Positions 7,686 to 17,048 are shown, counted from the stretch's first letter. The stretch: 64,000 bases of DNA from Pseudomonas yamanorum (GCF_900105735.1 NZ_LT629793.1:4402001-4466000), one strand, 5' to 3'. The notes: generated by a model not told the origin, from the sequence alone. Numbers and translations: made by a program.

Positions 7686-10600
7686 ATGACCCCTCTAAAC
7701 GCAGCCATCCAAAGCAACTACCAGCTGGATTTTGAGAGGGGGAGAGAGGCTGCTCGTTTAATTTGGGAAGATGATCCAACGACGAATGCCTTGGTCGATC
7801 CAAGAAGCCCGGCGTTCGCGCATGCGATGATCGATGCGTCGGTTGAGGAGTTGCGAAACTCGAAGGGCCTGTTGAAAAAGATGATTGATCGCGCAACGGC
7901 CGGTGCAGAAGACTTGGCTGTTGCTCAGTTTCAAGGCGTTATCGAAGTTATTCAGAACGCCGATGATGTTCGCGCCAATGAAGTGCGATTCGCCCTCAGA
8001 GATGGTCCAAGAGGTCGGCAGTTGCTCATTGTGCATGATGGTGAACCGGTCACTTGTCACAACGTTCTCGGTATGGCGTTACCGTATCTGACATCCAAGA
8101 CAGAGCGAACGGATCAACGTGGACGTTTCGGTATCGGGATGAAAACGCTTAAACGTGTCGCTGATGCCATTGCGGTACATTCTGCTCCATACCACTTCTC
8201 AAGCGATCAGCAGCGCTTCGGTAGAATTGATGCCGAGCCAGAGATAACAGGTTTTTACGAGCCGAGCAGTGAAACGTTATTAGTGGCTGATCTGAGCGAA
8301 ACCTTTGAAGAGGAAAGCCTCTCCGATTGGTTCGACACTTGGCGTGATGAAGGGCTTATGTTCCTTGCTTCGGTTAGTAGATTTCGTTGGTGCGAAATCA
8401 ACGGGACCACACGCAGTGAACGCTCTCTCGTTTTTTCGCCCTGGGTCAACTCCGACTACTCGCTCCACCACCAAGGGATGATGCGGTTGCAATCCAGGCA
8501 TGTCGTTGGGCCAGAAAATAACTGGACCATCTGGAGGGCAACTGTGCAGGTCCCGACTCACCTGCACCCGGCACATAAGGCACGAAGCGATGAGACGAAT
8601 ATTTCTATTGCATTGGGCGCACAAGAGGGAATGTCTGGTCTTTTCATCGGCTTTCGTACTCAGGTCACCGTCTCCCTCCCATTTTCGCTTGATGCCCAAT
8701 TCGACCCCAGCACATCTCGAGAAGCAATCATTGAGAACGCTTGGAACAGCTGGCTAATTGACCGAACCTGCGATGTGGTAGCGACCATTTCAGCAGGGTT
8801 ATTGGCGTCCGAACCAAAGCGTGCGTGGGCGATGGTGCCACTCGCTGAAGAAGGGGTCGGTGAGACTAATGATTACTGGCTGCATAAGCGTTTTTCTTTG
8901 GGCCTTCAGGCTGCGCGCAATTGGTTAGGAAGAGAGGCGTTGATCTGCCTACGTAGCGGTATCTCGCCGCTCGCGAATGTCGTTTATGAAGATGAAGTGC
9001 TCGATGGACTTCTTGATGAAGAGGATCTTGGCCGAATGGTCGTAGGCCTCAACCCGCTAGAAGCTGACATCCGCGATATAAAAGAGCGTTGGCGACAAGT
9101 TTTGAGGGCCTTAGGTGTATCGCGTGTTCTTGGTACAGAGGCTCTGTTGGAATCGCTGGAAAACGGATCGTTTGAGAGTAAGCCGGCATCCTGGTGGGTG
9201 GAGTCGGGATCACGACTTGTGCTCCATCACCCCGACGATGGACTTTTCGATAGGGCATTTTTGTTGTCCCATCGTCATCTCGCATTGTCCTGCAAAGAAT
9301 TTGGTGAGACTGCTAGACCTCTTGTTTTTGGTGCGACTCCTTCACCTTTCTCTGAGCGATGGGGTCTCCTGGAACGTCTCCATTGGGCATATGCTCAGGG
9401 TGACGTAGGCGAAACAGTCATTAATTGGCTGGAAACCAATGCGGCTTTCGTAACTGCCCTCGACGCCAGGACAGAGCTTGCAGCTTTTGCTGAGGCATTT
9501 AAAGATCAGAAAATTGACATAACCGATGATGACTTGCGTAATCTTCGAGCGCGTTTCGATGAGATTCCGGACCAGCAAGCGGAGCCGTTAGGACTGGAAA
9601 TTGGTGCCGTATTACGAGTTGACGGCCACGTATTTAAGTCCGGAAAAGCATCGCGCCAGAAGGTATCGCTTGCCGAAAGCTACCTTTGTAAGACCCTCGA
9701 CGGCGAAAACTCCACATGGCCTGACGCCGCAGGAGCCACGACCAACATCCAGTGGATTTCGGCTAGATACGAGGCTGTGCTCAAAACAGAAGCTGGAAAA
9801 TGGGCTAAGCGCAAACGTGAAGATGGCTCCGTCTCACGAGGCCCGCGTAAATTTCTAAGCCTACTGGGGGGCGAGAGTGCCCCACGTGTCATGCGGTTGG
9901 ATGAGCGCGTACGGTGGGGCGGCGTAAGGCGTTCGGCAGACCTGCGACAGAAAGGAGCAGAGCTGGTTAGGTATGATCAACTCTCGCCCGATTTGAGTCG
10001 CGTACTGCATAGCCTGCTCGCCCTCAGCAAGCGCGATGCAAGAGTACGTAGTTCTGCATTACTACGAACTTTGTCTCGAAATTGGGACCGTGTGTATTCG
10101 ACGCGAAGCGCGGTACCGGCTGAGCACATGGCGATAAAATACACATACAGTCGCGGCGAGATCAGTGCCGCTTGGCTCAATGAGCTACGTGACAGTCGAT
10201 GGATTGCTGTGGGACGTGGGGAATTAGTTGTGCCGCAGTCGGCTGTGCTGCGCACGCCTGAGACGCAGACTACTTATTCGACTTTCGTTTGCGATATCGT
10301 TGGTAGAGAAATCAATTCAAGCCTCGTAGCCTCGCTGAATTTGATTACGGATGTTCGAATCGGGGATCTATTGGCGACGCTTGAAAAGTTACGTGATAGC
10401 GGTGAGGTTGTAACTCATGCCCAAACGCTACCTCTTTATAGGACTATCGCTAAACGCTGCCCACCAGTGACCAGCTACAATGCACGGATCGGTGAATTAA
10501 GTGTTCAAGAGCTTCGTCAGAGGTTTTTAGCCAACGGGGGCTTGATTCATGTAGGCGAGAGTAAATGGCGTGGACCAAACGAACTCATGATGGGGATGGA

Positions 10601-12101
10601 CATATTTCATGATCGACAGTCATTTGTGCCCGGTGGTATCGCTTGTACCAATCTGTGGGTGATGCTCGGTGTTGAAGAGCCAGATTTTGACGACTGCATC
10701 CAGTTCTGCCGAGATTTAGCCGGGTCCCCCTATGATCCAGATGCGGAAGCGGTGCTAATGGACGTTTATCGATACATGGAAGGCATTAAAGATTTAATTG
10801 AGCCCAGGCATCGCGCCAAACTCCGCACCTTACCGGTTCGCTGCGAAGACGGTTGGACTACAGCACGACCGGTTTTTTATGTAGAAAATTCCGAGCTACG
10901 TAATCAATTCGCGAAAAATATACTGTCATTGAAATTCTGGATTGCTCCATGTGATGTGCGCGACCTAACTCATCTTATGAAGTTTTTGGCCATTGTAACG
11001 CTTAGCCCGAGCCTTAAGATCGAAGCAGAAAATGAAGAAGCGGTCGAATATGGAGAGCAGACGCGACTGCGCTTCCTTCACGCCCTTGATCACCTTTCGA
11101 CTGAGTTGGCACGCAGCGCGCCTGCACTGCGAGATCGTATAGCAATCGGATGGGACGAGCTTAAAGCGTTGCCATTGATGGTCTACCAACAGTTAATACC
11201 TGTAATGGCGACATCTCCCGATTTGCCGATGCCAGGTGTTTTGGTTTTGCTAAGGGCTTTCATGCAGGAAAGTCCTCCGGCATTCCACTTTCGAGACGAC
11301 GACATCGGTGACCGGGATTCGGCAGGCAAAGTTATTGCGTCAATGTTCCCAGTGGAAGGACGCCGAAGAATCGATGCTGAGTGGGTGCTCGCGTGGCAGA
11401 AAAGCAGGGATATAGTCACTGCCGAGATTCGACTGGCTAGCGACGAAAAACGTAACGATGCGATGCAGGAGGCGGCCGCCGCGATTAATGCCTCGCTCAA
11501 AGAAAAAATTATCGTCACGCAGCCTAAAAGTAGTGGTGCCTATGTCAAGCCACGGACGCTCAAAGAATCGGTGGGTGCTGTCGTTGGCGCTACCATTAAT
11601 CTTGGTGTCACGCGGGTAAAACCCGCAGCTAAACCTGTGGGGATTTTGAAAACTAAACCACCAAGCCCGAGCGATACGATTGAGTCATCAAGCCCAAGTG
11701 CCCCTGCTGCATATACGAATGCCGACCTCGAGCAGCGCGGCTGGGAAATACTCGTACAGGCACTAGAGACATCCGCAGATCGACGCCTTGTTGATTTTCG
11801 TAAGCGTCAAGGAGTAGGAGCAGATGGAGTGTTCGAATGGAAAACGTTTGTCGAAATGAAAGCGACCGCTCGTAGTCCTCAATCTCAAATCGAGCTATCA
11901 AATAATGAGTTCAAGCGTGCGAAGGAACGTGGTAGCGACTTTATACTGGCGCTCGTCTCCGGACTTGAAACGGGATATAGGGACGAGGTAAGGCTGATAT
12001 TCGATCCTGCAAATTGCGCAACGATCCGACCTACAAATGGTGTGAGACTGGTGGCATTACTAGAACTTCCCTCAATCATCATCCATTTCGAAAACACCTA
12101 A
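7686..12101 (+). CDS. Sacsin-like GHKL ATPase with C-terminal DUF3883 domain
   Basis: 1471 residues from ATG 7686; an in-frame GTG at 7557 would add 43 less conserved-looking residues. The N-terminal GHKL (Hsp90/histidine-kinase-type) ATP pocket is clear: N-box EVIQNADD, the D-x-G motif in VHDGEPV, and glycine box GRFGIGMKTLKRVAD, as in sacsin repeats. About 1000 residues without recognised domains follow. A proline/serine-rich linker then leads to a C-terminal DUF3883-like module (from about 11.73 kb) with GVGADGV and FVEMKATA, a D...E-x-K pattern of the PD-(D/E)XK fold. Known: proteins of this architecture occur in defence and restriction loci. Inferred: an ATP-dependent sensor with a nuclease-like effector end, working with the divergent DUF4365 gene. 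It has no signal peptide or membrane segment. Confidence 0.75.
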   Translation: MTPLNAAIQSNYQLDFERGREAARLIWEDDPTTNALVDPRSPAFAHAMIDASVEELRNSKGLLKKMIDRATAGAEDLAVAQFQGVIEVIQNADDVRANEVRFALRDGPRGRQLLIVHDGEPVTCHNVLGMALPYLTSKTERTDQRGRFGIGMKTLKRVADAIAVHSAPYHFSSDQQRFGRIDAEPEITGFYEPSSETLLVADLSETFEEESLSDWFDTWRDEGLMFLASVSRFRWCEINGTTRSERSLVFSPWVNSDYSLHHQGMMRLQSRHVVGPENNWTIWRATVQVPTHLHPAHKARSDETNISIALGAQEGMSGLFIGFRTQVTVSLPFSLDAQFDPSTSREAIIENAWNSWLIDRTCDVVATISAGLLASEPKRAWAMVPLAEEGVGETNDYWLHKRFSLGLQAARNWLGREALICLRSGISPLANVVYEDEVLDGLLDEEDLGRMVVGLNPLEADIRDIKERWRQVLRALGVSRVLGTEALLESLENGSFESKPASWWVESGSRLVLHHPDDGLFDRAFLLSHRHLALSCKEFGETARPLVFGATPSPFSERWGLLERLHWAYAQGDVGETVINWLETNAAFVTALDARTELAAFAEAFKDQKIDITDDDLRNLRARFDEIPDQQAEPLGLEIGAVLRVDGHVFKSGKASRQKVSLAESYLCKTLDGENSTWPDAAGATTNIQWISARYEAVLKTEAGKWAKRKREDGSVSRGPRKFLSLLGGESAPRVMRLDERVRWGGVRRSADLRQKGAELVRYDQLSPDLSRVLHSLLALSKRDARVRSSALLRTLSRNWDRVYSTRSAVPAEHMAIKYTYSRGEISAAWLNELRDSRWIAVGRGELVVPQSAVLRTPETQTTYSTFVCDIVGREINSSLVASLNLITDVRIGDLLATLEKLRDSGEVVTHAQTLPLYRTIAKRCPPVTSYNARIGELSVQELRQRFLANGGLIHVGESKWRGPNELMMGMDIFHDRQSFVPGGIACTNLWVMLGVEEPDFDDCIQFCRDLAGSPYDPDAEAVLMDVYRYMEGIKDLIEPRHRAKLRTLPVRCEDGWTTARPVFYVENSELRNQFAKNILSLKFWIAPCDVRDLTHLMKFLAIVTLSPSLKIEAENEEAVEYGEQTRLRFLHALDHLSTELARSAPALRDRIAIGWDELKALPLMVYQQLIPVMATSPDLPMPGVLVLLRAFMQESPPAFHFRDDDIGDRDSAGKVIASMFPVEGRRRIDAEWVLAWQKSRDIVTAEIRLASDEKRNDAMQEAAAAINASLKEKIIVTQPKSSGAYVKPRTLKESVGAVVGATINLGVTRVKPAAKPVGILKTKPPSPSDTIESSSPSAPAAYTNADLEQRGWEILVQALETSADRRLVDFRKRQGVGADGVFEWKTFVEMKATARSPQSQIELSNNEFKRAKERGSDFILALVSGLETGYRDEVRLIFDPANCATIRPTNGVRLVALLELPSIIIHFENT

Positions 12102-12380
12102 GGCTACGCTTAGTCGGCAGGGCAGACGCCAAGCGAGTGTCTACGTTATAAACTTGGACTGAGCCAATCGATACAACAGACTGGCTAAACCGCTCGGCAG
12201 TCATTTCGTAGTTTTAGCGCTTTCCGAGGACGGTTATTTAGGAACTTAGCTCGCGAGTGATTCGTATGCGATTACGGCAGTTATAAGCATTATCTACACC
12301 AACTACCTCTCATTAATAGCTTGGGCCCGACCAGCGTAGAGACATCAGCGGCCACCTGCCTACAGTCCGCTATTGGCCAA

Positions 12381-12553
12381 TGCTGTTGAAAAAGTCGGTA
12401 ATCCAAAACTGCCTGATCATTGACCGGTGAAAGCGCCTTTTTTACACGCTGCTACGTGAAATCTGCGTATGGAAACCTCTGCTGAAAGTGAAGTTTTCAA
12501 TCTCGGACGCGTACTTTTCTGCTGCGGAAACCAATGCCGACTTTTTCAACAGA
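12381..12553. mobile_element. MITE-like element or internally deleted IS
   Basis: The left end has ctgttgaaaaagtcgg at 12383-12398. Its inverted copy ccgactttttcaacag lies at 12536-12551, giving 16-bp ends about 170 bp apart, with no coding capacity between. Known: ends of this gttgaaaaagtcg type occur on IS5/IS1182-like elements in Pseudomonas. A decayed single end (cgactttttcagcac) lies near 2065. Target duplications are not obvious. Confidence 0.5.
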
Positions 12554-12556
12554 ATC

Positions 12557-12594
12557 GGCCGAAAGCAGCCAGTCACGATTGGCAGCTTTCGGCC
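12557..12594. repeat. Intergenic hairpin repeat
   Basis: Ten-base perfect arms ggccgaaagc / gctttcggcc, with an inner gcca/tggc pairing, form one long hairpin directly after the MITE-like element. Looser relatives containing ggccg and ctg-tcgcga words occur near 13800, 15300, 15600 and 16370, so this is a dispersed repeat of the island. Confidence 0.55.
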
Positions 12595-13068
12595 CCAGCG
12601 TGTAAAAGCGCTCCCTCAGAGCTAAAGGTCACGCGCTTATGTGAAATCTGAAAATTATCGGTAGCTCAGCCGAGCTGGATTTTGCGTAGAAATGCGTTTT
12701 TAGGTCCAACACTGGGCATCAATCGTGCTGAAAAACGTTTAGACACAGTCTCGCCCGATTCCTTCCTGTCACAATGGGCTGCTAGCGGCAGAGATCAGCC
12801 CTTCACGGAGATCTGCTATGGGGTGAGTATTTGCCATTAGGCATGCCGCCTCCTGAGGCGCCCGGCACAGGCCTACTTGTTCGTAGTGCCTAAGGGACCA
12901 AGCTGAAGTCCAATGCTGATAAGAACGCTTTACAGGCCAGCATAGGTAGCGTATCCCCAGAATCAAGGGCTGCCTTTTAAGTGTCATGCTAAACCGCAGT
13001 CCTGGTCTGGAACTCGGGCGGTTCGATTATTTAAACCTTCAAATATTCTCCTTAAAAAATAGGTTCAC

Positions 13069-13650
13069 ATGAAAACTGATAGCAATGCTGTGATTCGTTT
13101 TGCTGTTCAAAATTATTTTGACGGGAAAATGCCAAAAGCCGCAATCGCTACCGGCTACACTCACGCGCAGATAAAAAATTGGGTAGACGACGTGGTCGTT
13201 GCGAGGGTCTCCACTGCGAGGTACGTGATGGCAGTGGCGCTGATACCAGAGTTTCAGGTTGTTTGTGAGCACGCCCAGTACGATTGCAATGAAAGTTTGT
13301 CTCCTCAGCTCAATGTAATGCTTAACGGGCATGCTGATCACCCGGGGGTGTATGCTTTTTATGATAGTTTTTGCAACTTGATTTACATTGGGAAGGCAAA
13401 TGCTTCTCTAAAGAAAGAAATTACAAGCGCGATAGCCCGAGAGGTGGACTTGCCTTTCCCTAAGACGGCTGTTGTGCCTGATAATAGAAAATCTGTGGTT
13501 CGTTACATCTCGGCATATGACGTGGGCGGAATGGATCACTCAGATTACCCCCGTCACGTGGAATCTCTAATATTGAGATTGAACAAGCCTCTTTTGAACA
13601 AGCAAGTAGGTAAATTAACAAAGATTTTGCCGAAAATGCCTGAGCTGTAA
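13069..13650 (+). CDS. GIY-YIG domain protein
   Basis: 193 residues. A GIY-YIG core starts near residue 98: GVYAFYD, then LIYIGKA ten residues on, the spacing of the family. The late HVESLILRLNKPLLNK supplies the conserved Glu and Asn of these nucleases. The usual catalytic Arg after YIG is not obvious, so activity is uncertain. The N-terminal 90 residues look like a DNA-binding helical domain (KAAIATGYTHAQIKNWVDD). The family cuts one DNA strand in repair, homing and defence proteins. It stands alone, convergent with the gene at 15061-13937. Low-GC codon use matches the island rather than the core. Confidence 0.7.
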   Translation: MKTDSNAVIRFAVQNYFDGKMPKAAIATGYTHAQIKNWVDDVVVARVSTARYVMAVALIPEFQVVCEHAQYDCNESLSPQLNVMLNGHADHPGVYAFYDSFCNLIYIGKANASLKKEITSAIAREVDLPFPKTAVVPDNRKSVVRYISAYDVGGMDHSDYPRHVESLILRLNKPLLNKQVGKLTKILPKMPEL

Positions 13651-13936
13651 ACTGTCAATGACGCTATTAGCTGCGGGGATAGTCACGTAACAGTTTAGTC
13701 CATTGAGGCTCGTGATGTGACGTGTTGATATATGTTCAAAGCCGCTTTTCGAGGATCGTGCCCTATTTTTACGGGGCGACAATCACTCCCTTAACTGCCG
13801 GTCTCTAATGGCTGAAATTGGCCGGTTTCTGCCCTTCGCGCCAGGGAAATCGGCCAGAGACGGTAAACGCCTGCTCTTGGTTAAGGGGGCGGCCTAGCTC
13901 ATCCCAGTGAGCGGAGCTAGCGGCTTGAACCTCTTG
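13651..13936. repeat. Spacer with a decayed hairpin repeat
   Basis: Between the convergent genes at 13650 and 13937. Positions about 13800-13862 carry ggtctct ... ttggccggtttctgccc with partly inverted copies gggaaatcggcc and agagac, a long imperfect hairpin of the same repeat style as 12557-12594. Confidence 0.45.
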
Positions 13937-15061
13937 TTAGGCAACTGATGACACTGTGTTCCTTGAAACCATCACGTTGTCATTATATTTAATCATCATG
14001 GCCGTATTCTCGACGTCGTAGAAATAATGAACAATTTCTTGAGCAGTGAAATCATTTTCTAATAGTGGATGCATTGCAAACTGATTGTGATAAACCTGTA
14101 ATCCATCTAAATGGGTTTCTTTATGCTCACTTCCGCTGCAAATATGGACGTCATGCCCGCAGACTTCTTTACCAGAGTAGAAGCGCTCAGAGAAAATATC
14201 GTAGGTGTCGGACACTTTAGTTCTGGTCTTACCAATTTTCTCTAGGCCCTCCTTAGCTAAGAATTCAACTATTCCCATTTTCCTGAGTCTAGTGGTTTTT
14301 ACGAAGCTTGCTGTACCAGCTAAAGCCACTGCTTTTCCAAAGGTACCTGTCGTGGAAAAAATAACAGCGCTAATTTCTTTGTAGCTATCATTGGTGAAAA
14401 TTCCCAAATCAATGTCTTTGCCATTTCTGTTTTTTACAGAAGCGATTACAGTTTGTGGCTCATTATAATTAACTGGAGGCTCCAGACCATAAAGGACTCT
14501 ATTTATGGCTGTATTGTTTTGGCTTTGTGATAGTTTACTATCAAATGGCGCAATCGCCAGAACAAAAGGGTTACCCTTTACGTGTTCTAAAGACGAGTAT
14601 GAATATTTGCCTTTGCCATCACCCAAATAAAGTTGGTGTTTGTCACGTATTTTTCCAGATAGTTTCAGAGTAGCATCGTCGAGGAATTTTTCTGCGGGCA
14701 TGCTTGATATATCAAGCTTCAATGTTGGCAGAACTGAAGGGTTAGATGTTACTGCCTCAACAGAAATATTCCTTTTGTATTTGTCCTGCAAATTGAAGTC
14801 CGGGCTAGCCTTCGTATAGTCAATTTTAAATTCGAGTAGCTTGAATGCTTTGTTAAGATAGATTTCCCAGTAAGTAGAGTTGAAGCTAGTCTGGAACTCA
14901 TTGATAAACTTAGCTGCTTCCCCTTGGCGCTCAAAAATCCCGTCACTCCATTCATTGATTATTTTATGAGTCTCGGAGTACTCTGGAGTGTCCTTAATTT
15001 CTTTAAAGTACGGATGTAATTTATTTTCATCTAGCAATGTTTCAAATAGATTAATACTCAT
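13937..15061 (-). CDS. Hypothetical protein, possible PD-(D/E)XK nuclease fold
   Basis: 374 residues. Residues 62-110 hold E66 in TYWEIYLNKAF, D88 in SPDFNL and E102 in ISVEAVTSN. This order (Glu on a helix, PD on a strand, x-E-x on the next strand) resembles a PD-(D/E)XK core, though the final Lys is missing, so the call is tentative. The C-terminal 100 residues contain several His (HDVHICSGSEHKETH), which may bind metal. No signal peptide or membrane helix. Upstream is a repeat-rich spacer and downstream a convergent GIY-YIG gene. Plausibly a single-gene defence or restriction-like protein; I do not recognise a named family. Confidence 0.55.
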   Translation of the reverse strand: MSINLFETLLDENKLHPYFKEIKDTPEYSETHKIINEWSDGIFERQGEAAKFINEFQTSFNSTYWEIYLNKAFKLLEFKIDYTKASPDFNLQDKYKRNISVEAVTSNPSVLPTLKLDISSMPAEKFLDDATLKLSGKIRDKHQLYLGDGKGKYSYSSLEHVKGNPFVLAIAPFDSKLSQSQNNTAINRVLYGLEPPVNYNEPQTVIASVKNRNGKDIDLGIFTNDSYKEISAVIFSTTGTFGKAVALAGTASFVKTTRLRKMGIVEFLAKEGLEKIGKTRTKVSDTYDIFSERFYSGKEVCGHDVHICSGSEHKETHLDGLQVYHNQFAMHPLLENDFTAQEIVHYFYDVENTAMMIKYNDNVMVSRNTVSSVA

Positions 15062-15672
15062 TTTCTACCAGGGGCCTCACTATAATTAGACGACGCAAGC
15101 AGGGTGATTTTTAACGTAATATGTATCTGATAACGTTCCTTATCCATGCGTAACTCTTTCAGTAGCCCTCAAGGTGTGGTGGAAACGCGACAAGAGACGG
15201 GAAGAAAAAGCGACATAGCCTGCACGCAGATTACGAAGTCGCTTGCAGCATGTCCATTGCCTATTTTGGCCGGTTACTGCTGCTCGTGACGAGGCATTAG
15301 CCGCGTTCAACTAGGGGCCGCTTCTGGTCGATCTCTGCCTGTCGCGAGGGCCGTAACCGACCCAGAGCTGATGGCCGGACATTCAAACCAAATGGTAGAA
15401 CTGTGGGGTCGCTTCGCCTGCGGCTGGCTGTTCCACTACAGAATCATTTGCAGCTTGGACATCCCAGCGCATGACCAAGAGTCATGCGCTGGCGCCGTAG
15501 GTTGCTTGGTTTCTGACGACGAAGAGATACGTGATCTCTCAGGTCCGGTGTTCATGGACATGCTCCACATGCTGGCATAGCTCGCGGGGCCACCTCGGAC
15601 GACCTCTGCCGGTCACGATGGGCGGGAGTCGGCCAACAGCAGCCTGGCTTGGCGCCTGCTGGGAAACATGGT
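15062..15672. other. Repeat-rich non-coding stretch
   Basis: 611 bp with no gene I trust. It contains several degraded copies of the ggccg / ctg-tcgcgag repeat (near 15270, 15320 and 15610), interleaved with unique DNA. A 69-codon open frame at 15371-15580 has no supporting features. Confidence 0.5.
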
Positions 15673-16002
15673 TTACATCGACTTGACCGATACCACTTCT
15701 ACATACCGGAATTTTTTCCTGGCTGCTTTGGTGGCTTCCTGCTCTGCCAGCAGCGTACTCAGAGTATCGGCTTCATGGACGATCTCAAGCGTCATTCCTT
15801 CAAACTCATTGCTCACACGGAGAGTCACCAGAAGCCGCGGGGTAAAGGTTTTGGGAGCCTTCTTTTTAGCCACTTTTGATACGGGCGCGGCGGCGACGTC
15901 CAGCTGGATTTCTTCTAGGGGGGCGGTGCTCACCGGCGCAGATATTTCAGCGTTGCCGAATAACGCTTGGCGCATCTCTTCTTCGGTCCATTCTTCATTC
16001 AT
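15673..16002 (-). CDS. Small acidic hypothetical protein
   Basis: 109 residues from ATG 16002, chosen because gagaag lies just upstream and the sequence before it (30 codons from 16092) looks unlike a protein. It begins MNEEWTEEEMRQALFG, then a proline/alanine linker with a KKKAPK basic patch, then a compact domain (LLVTLRVSNEFEGMTLEIVH). I have seen similar small proteins, unnamed, in Pseudomonas accessory regions; no function is known to me. A 46-codon gene (16193-16053) lies 50 bp upstream on the same strand. Confidence 0.6.
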   Translation of the reverse strand: MNEEWTEEEMRQALFGNAEISAPVSTAPLEEIQLDVAAAPVSKVAKKKAPKTFTPRLLVTLRVSNEFEGMTLEIVHEADTLSTLLAEQEATKAARKKFRYVEVVSVKSM

Positions 16003-16052
16003 GCTGCTTCTCAAGGATCTGATCACTAAACCAGCGCAATTATAACAGCTAG

Positions 16053-16193
16053 TCATGGCAAGACAGTTTCCACTCCATTCTCTGAGATCCATTTGGTCAC
16101 TTCTTCAAGGGCCGCTGCTAGGGCGTGCTGGTGGTGTAGGAGGAGTGTGAGAGCGTCCGATGTGGCTATGTTAGCTTCAGAGTTATCTGGCAT
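16053..16193 (-). CDS. Very small hypothetical protein (46 aa)
   Basis: A short gene that is easily missed. It encodes 46 residues beginning MPDNSEANIATSDALTLLLH, with a helix that includes AALEEVTKWISENG. aagga lies eight bases upstream of ATG 16193, a good ribosome site. It ends 50 bp before the gene at 16002, so the two are likely one transcript. The style (short acidic start, single amphipathic helix) resembles small conserved Pseudomonas accessory proteins; the role is unknown. Confidence 0.5.
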   Translation of the reverse strand: MPDNSEANIATSDALTLLLHHQHALAAALEEVTKWISENGVETVLP

Positions 16194-16641
16194 GGGGATC
16201 GTCCTTGAGTAACGGGTGTGGGAAGACTAGCTGAACACGCCGCTAGTTGAAGTCACTTACCAGACCCGCTGATACCTGGGTATTAGTACTGACTTGAAGA
16301 CTCATTTGCAATTGACCTAACCAGCCATTTGCAGCGGATTCCCCCCATAGCAACCCTAACCGGCAGTGAACGGCCAAAAGCGTTCTTTGAGTGGAAGCAA
16401 AATTAGGGGCGATTCACTCTGCTGATGTCTGAGCCTTCATGCATGAGGTTAGATGACTTGGCCGTACGGTTACAGTTGAGTTTTGATTCTGTAACGCTAA
16501 ATTTTTATGTAACGCATTGTGCGTTACGTAAAAATTTAGCGTTACAGCAATGGAGTTAATCTGCATTTTTGGCTGCACTCAAACGCTCCCAGCCTTACGA
16601 CCATTTTCATTCAGGCTATCGATAGGAGAGATTTCGCTCCG
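16194..16641. other. Non-coding stretch holding a large palindrome
   Basis: 448 bp between the short gene starting at 16193 and the gene ending at 16642. The main content is the 59-bp palindrome at 16489-16547. Near 16370 a decayed ggc-repeat copy is visible. No gene is seen. Confidence 0.55.
16489..16547. repeat. 59-bp near-perfect palindrome with four GTAACGC boxes
   Basis: Arms of 27 bp (16489-16515 and 16521-16547) differ at one position and enclose a 5-base loop, attgt. Each arm holds two direct copies of gtaacgc separated by an AT-rich spacer, so four copies in all, two on each strand. It is not followed by a T-run, so it is a poor terminator. It could be a recombination or initiator site, paired operators, or a terminator that works by cruciform. 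No protein partner is obvious. It lies upstream of no gene on the plus strand and downstream of the gene at 16947-16642. Confidence 0.8.
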
Positions 16642-16947
16642 TCAATCTGAAGCCAATCCCATTTGCATTGCATACCAAGCGCCGATGTCCATGCACCCCT
16701 CCCCGACGTATCGACCGCCAATACGACGGAGAAACGCCTCCTTCGCCTCATTTGTGGAGAGCCTCAGCCAAGGGCTATCGTCACCGTAAGAGACGAAGAG
16801 CTGTCCGTTAGGTGCCCGCTCGGCTTTGTATTGGGCGAAGTCGGTTTCGCCGTCAACGGCTTCATGTAGGGCGTATACGTCTTCGACTTCTGTTTGTACG
16901 GCACCGTCGAGCCACTCATCAAAATCAGTCAGCGTTAGCCTGCCCAT
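16642..16947 (-). CDS. Hypothetical acidic protein (101 aa)
   Basis: 101 residues, no family recognised. Strongly acidic N-terminal half (DFDEWLDGAVQTEVEDVYAL), then a compact domain with LFVSYGDDSPWLRLST and a helical end. aaaggaat upstream of ATG 16947 supports the start. It lies on the same strand as the genes at 17449 and 18389 but with more than 100 bp between, so an operon is uncertain. Small acidic island proteins are often inhibitors or adaptors; nothing here shows which. Confidence 0.55.
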   Translation of the reverse strand: MGRLTLTDFDEWLDGAVQTEVEDVYALHEAVDGETDFAQYKAERAPNGQLFVSYGDDSPWLRLSTNEAKEAFLRRIGGRYVGEGCMDIGAWYAMQMGLASD

Positions 16948-17048
16948 TGTTGATTCCTTTTATTTTACAAATGCGAAAATCAGCGCCTTCCTAAATATAC
17001 CCAGTCGCCAAGCAGTTGCTTGCGGCGGTCAATTCATAACCTACCGGA

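Larger units (their letters stand above)
12102..13068. other. Repeat-rich non-coding stretch
   Basis: 967 bp with no gene I can support. It holds the small inverted-repeat element at 12381-12553 and the hairpin repeat at 12557-12594. Near 12770 lies another GC-rich remnant (ctgtcacaatgggctgc) of the same style as repeats near 13800 and 15300. Confidence 0.55.

Noticed and set aside
12769..12987. 72-codon minus-strand open frame
   Set aside because: Overlaps repeat remnants; no recognisable features.
15371..15580. 69-codon plus-strand open frame
   Set aside because: Lies in a repeat-rich stretch with no ribosome site or family features.
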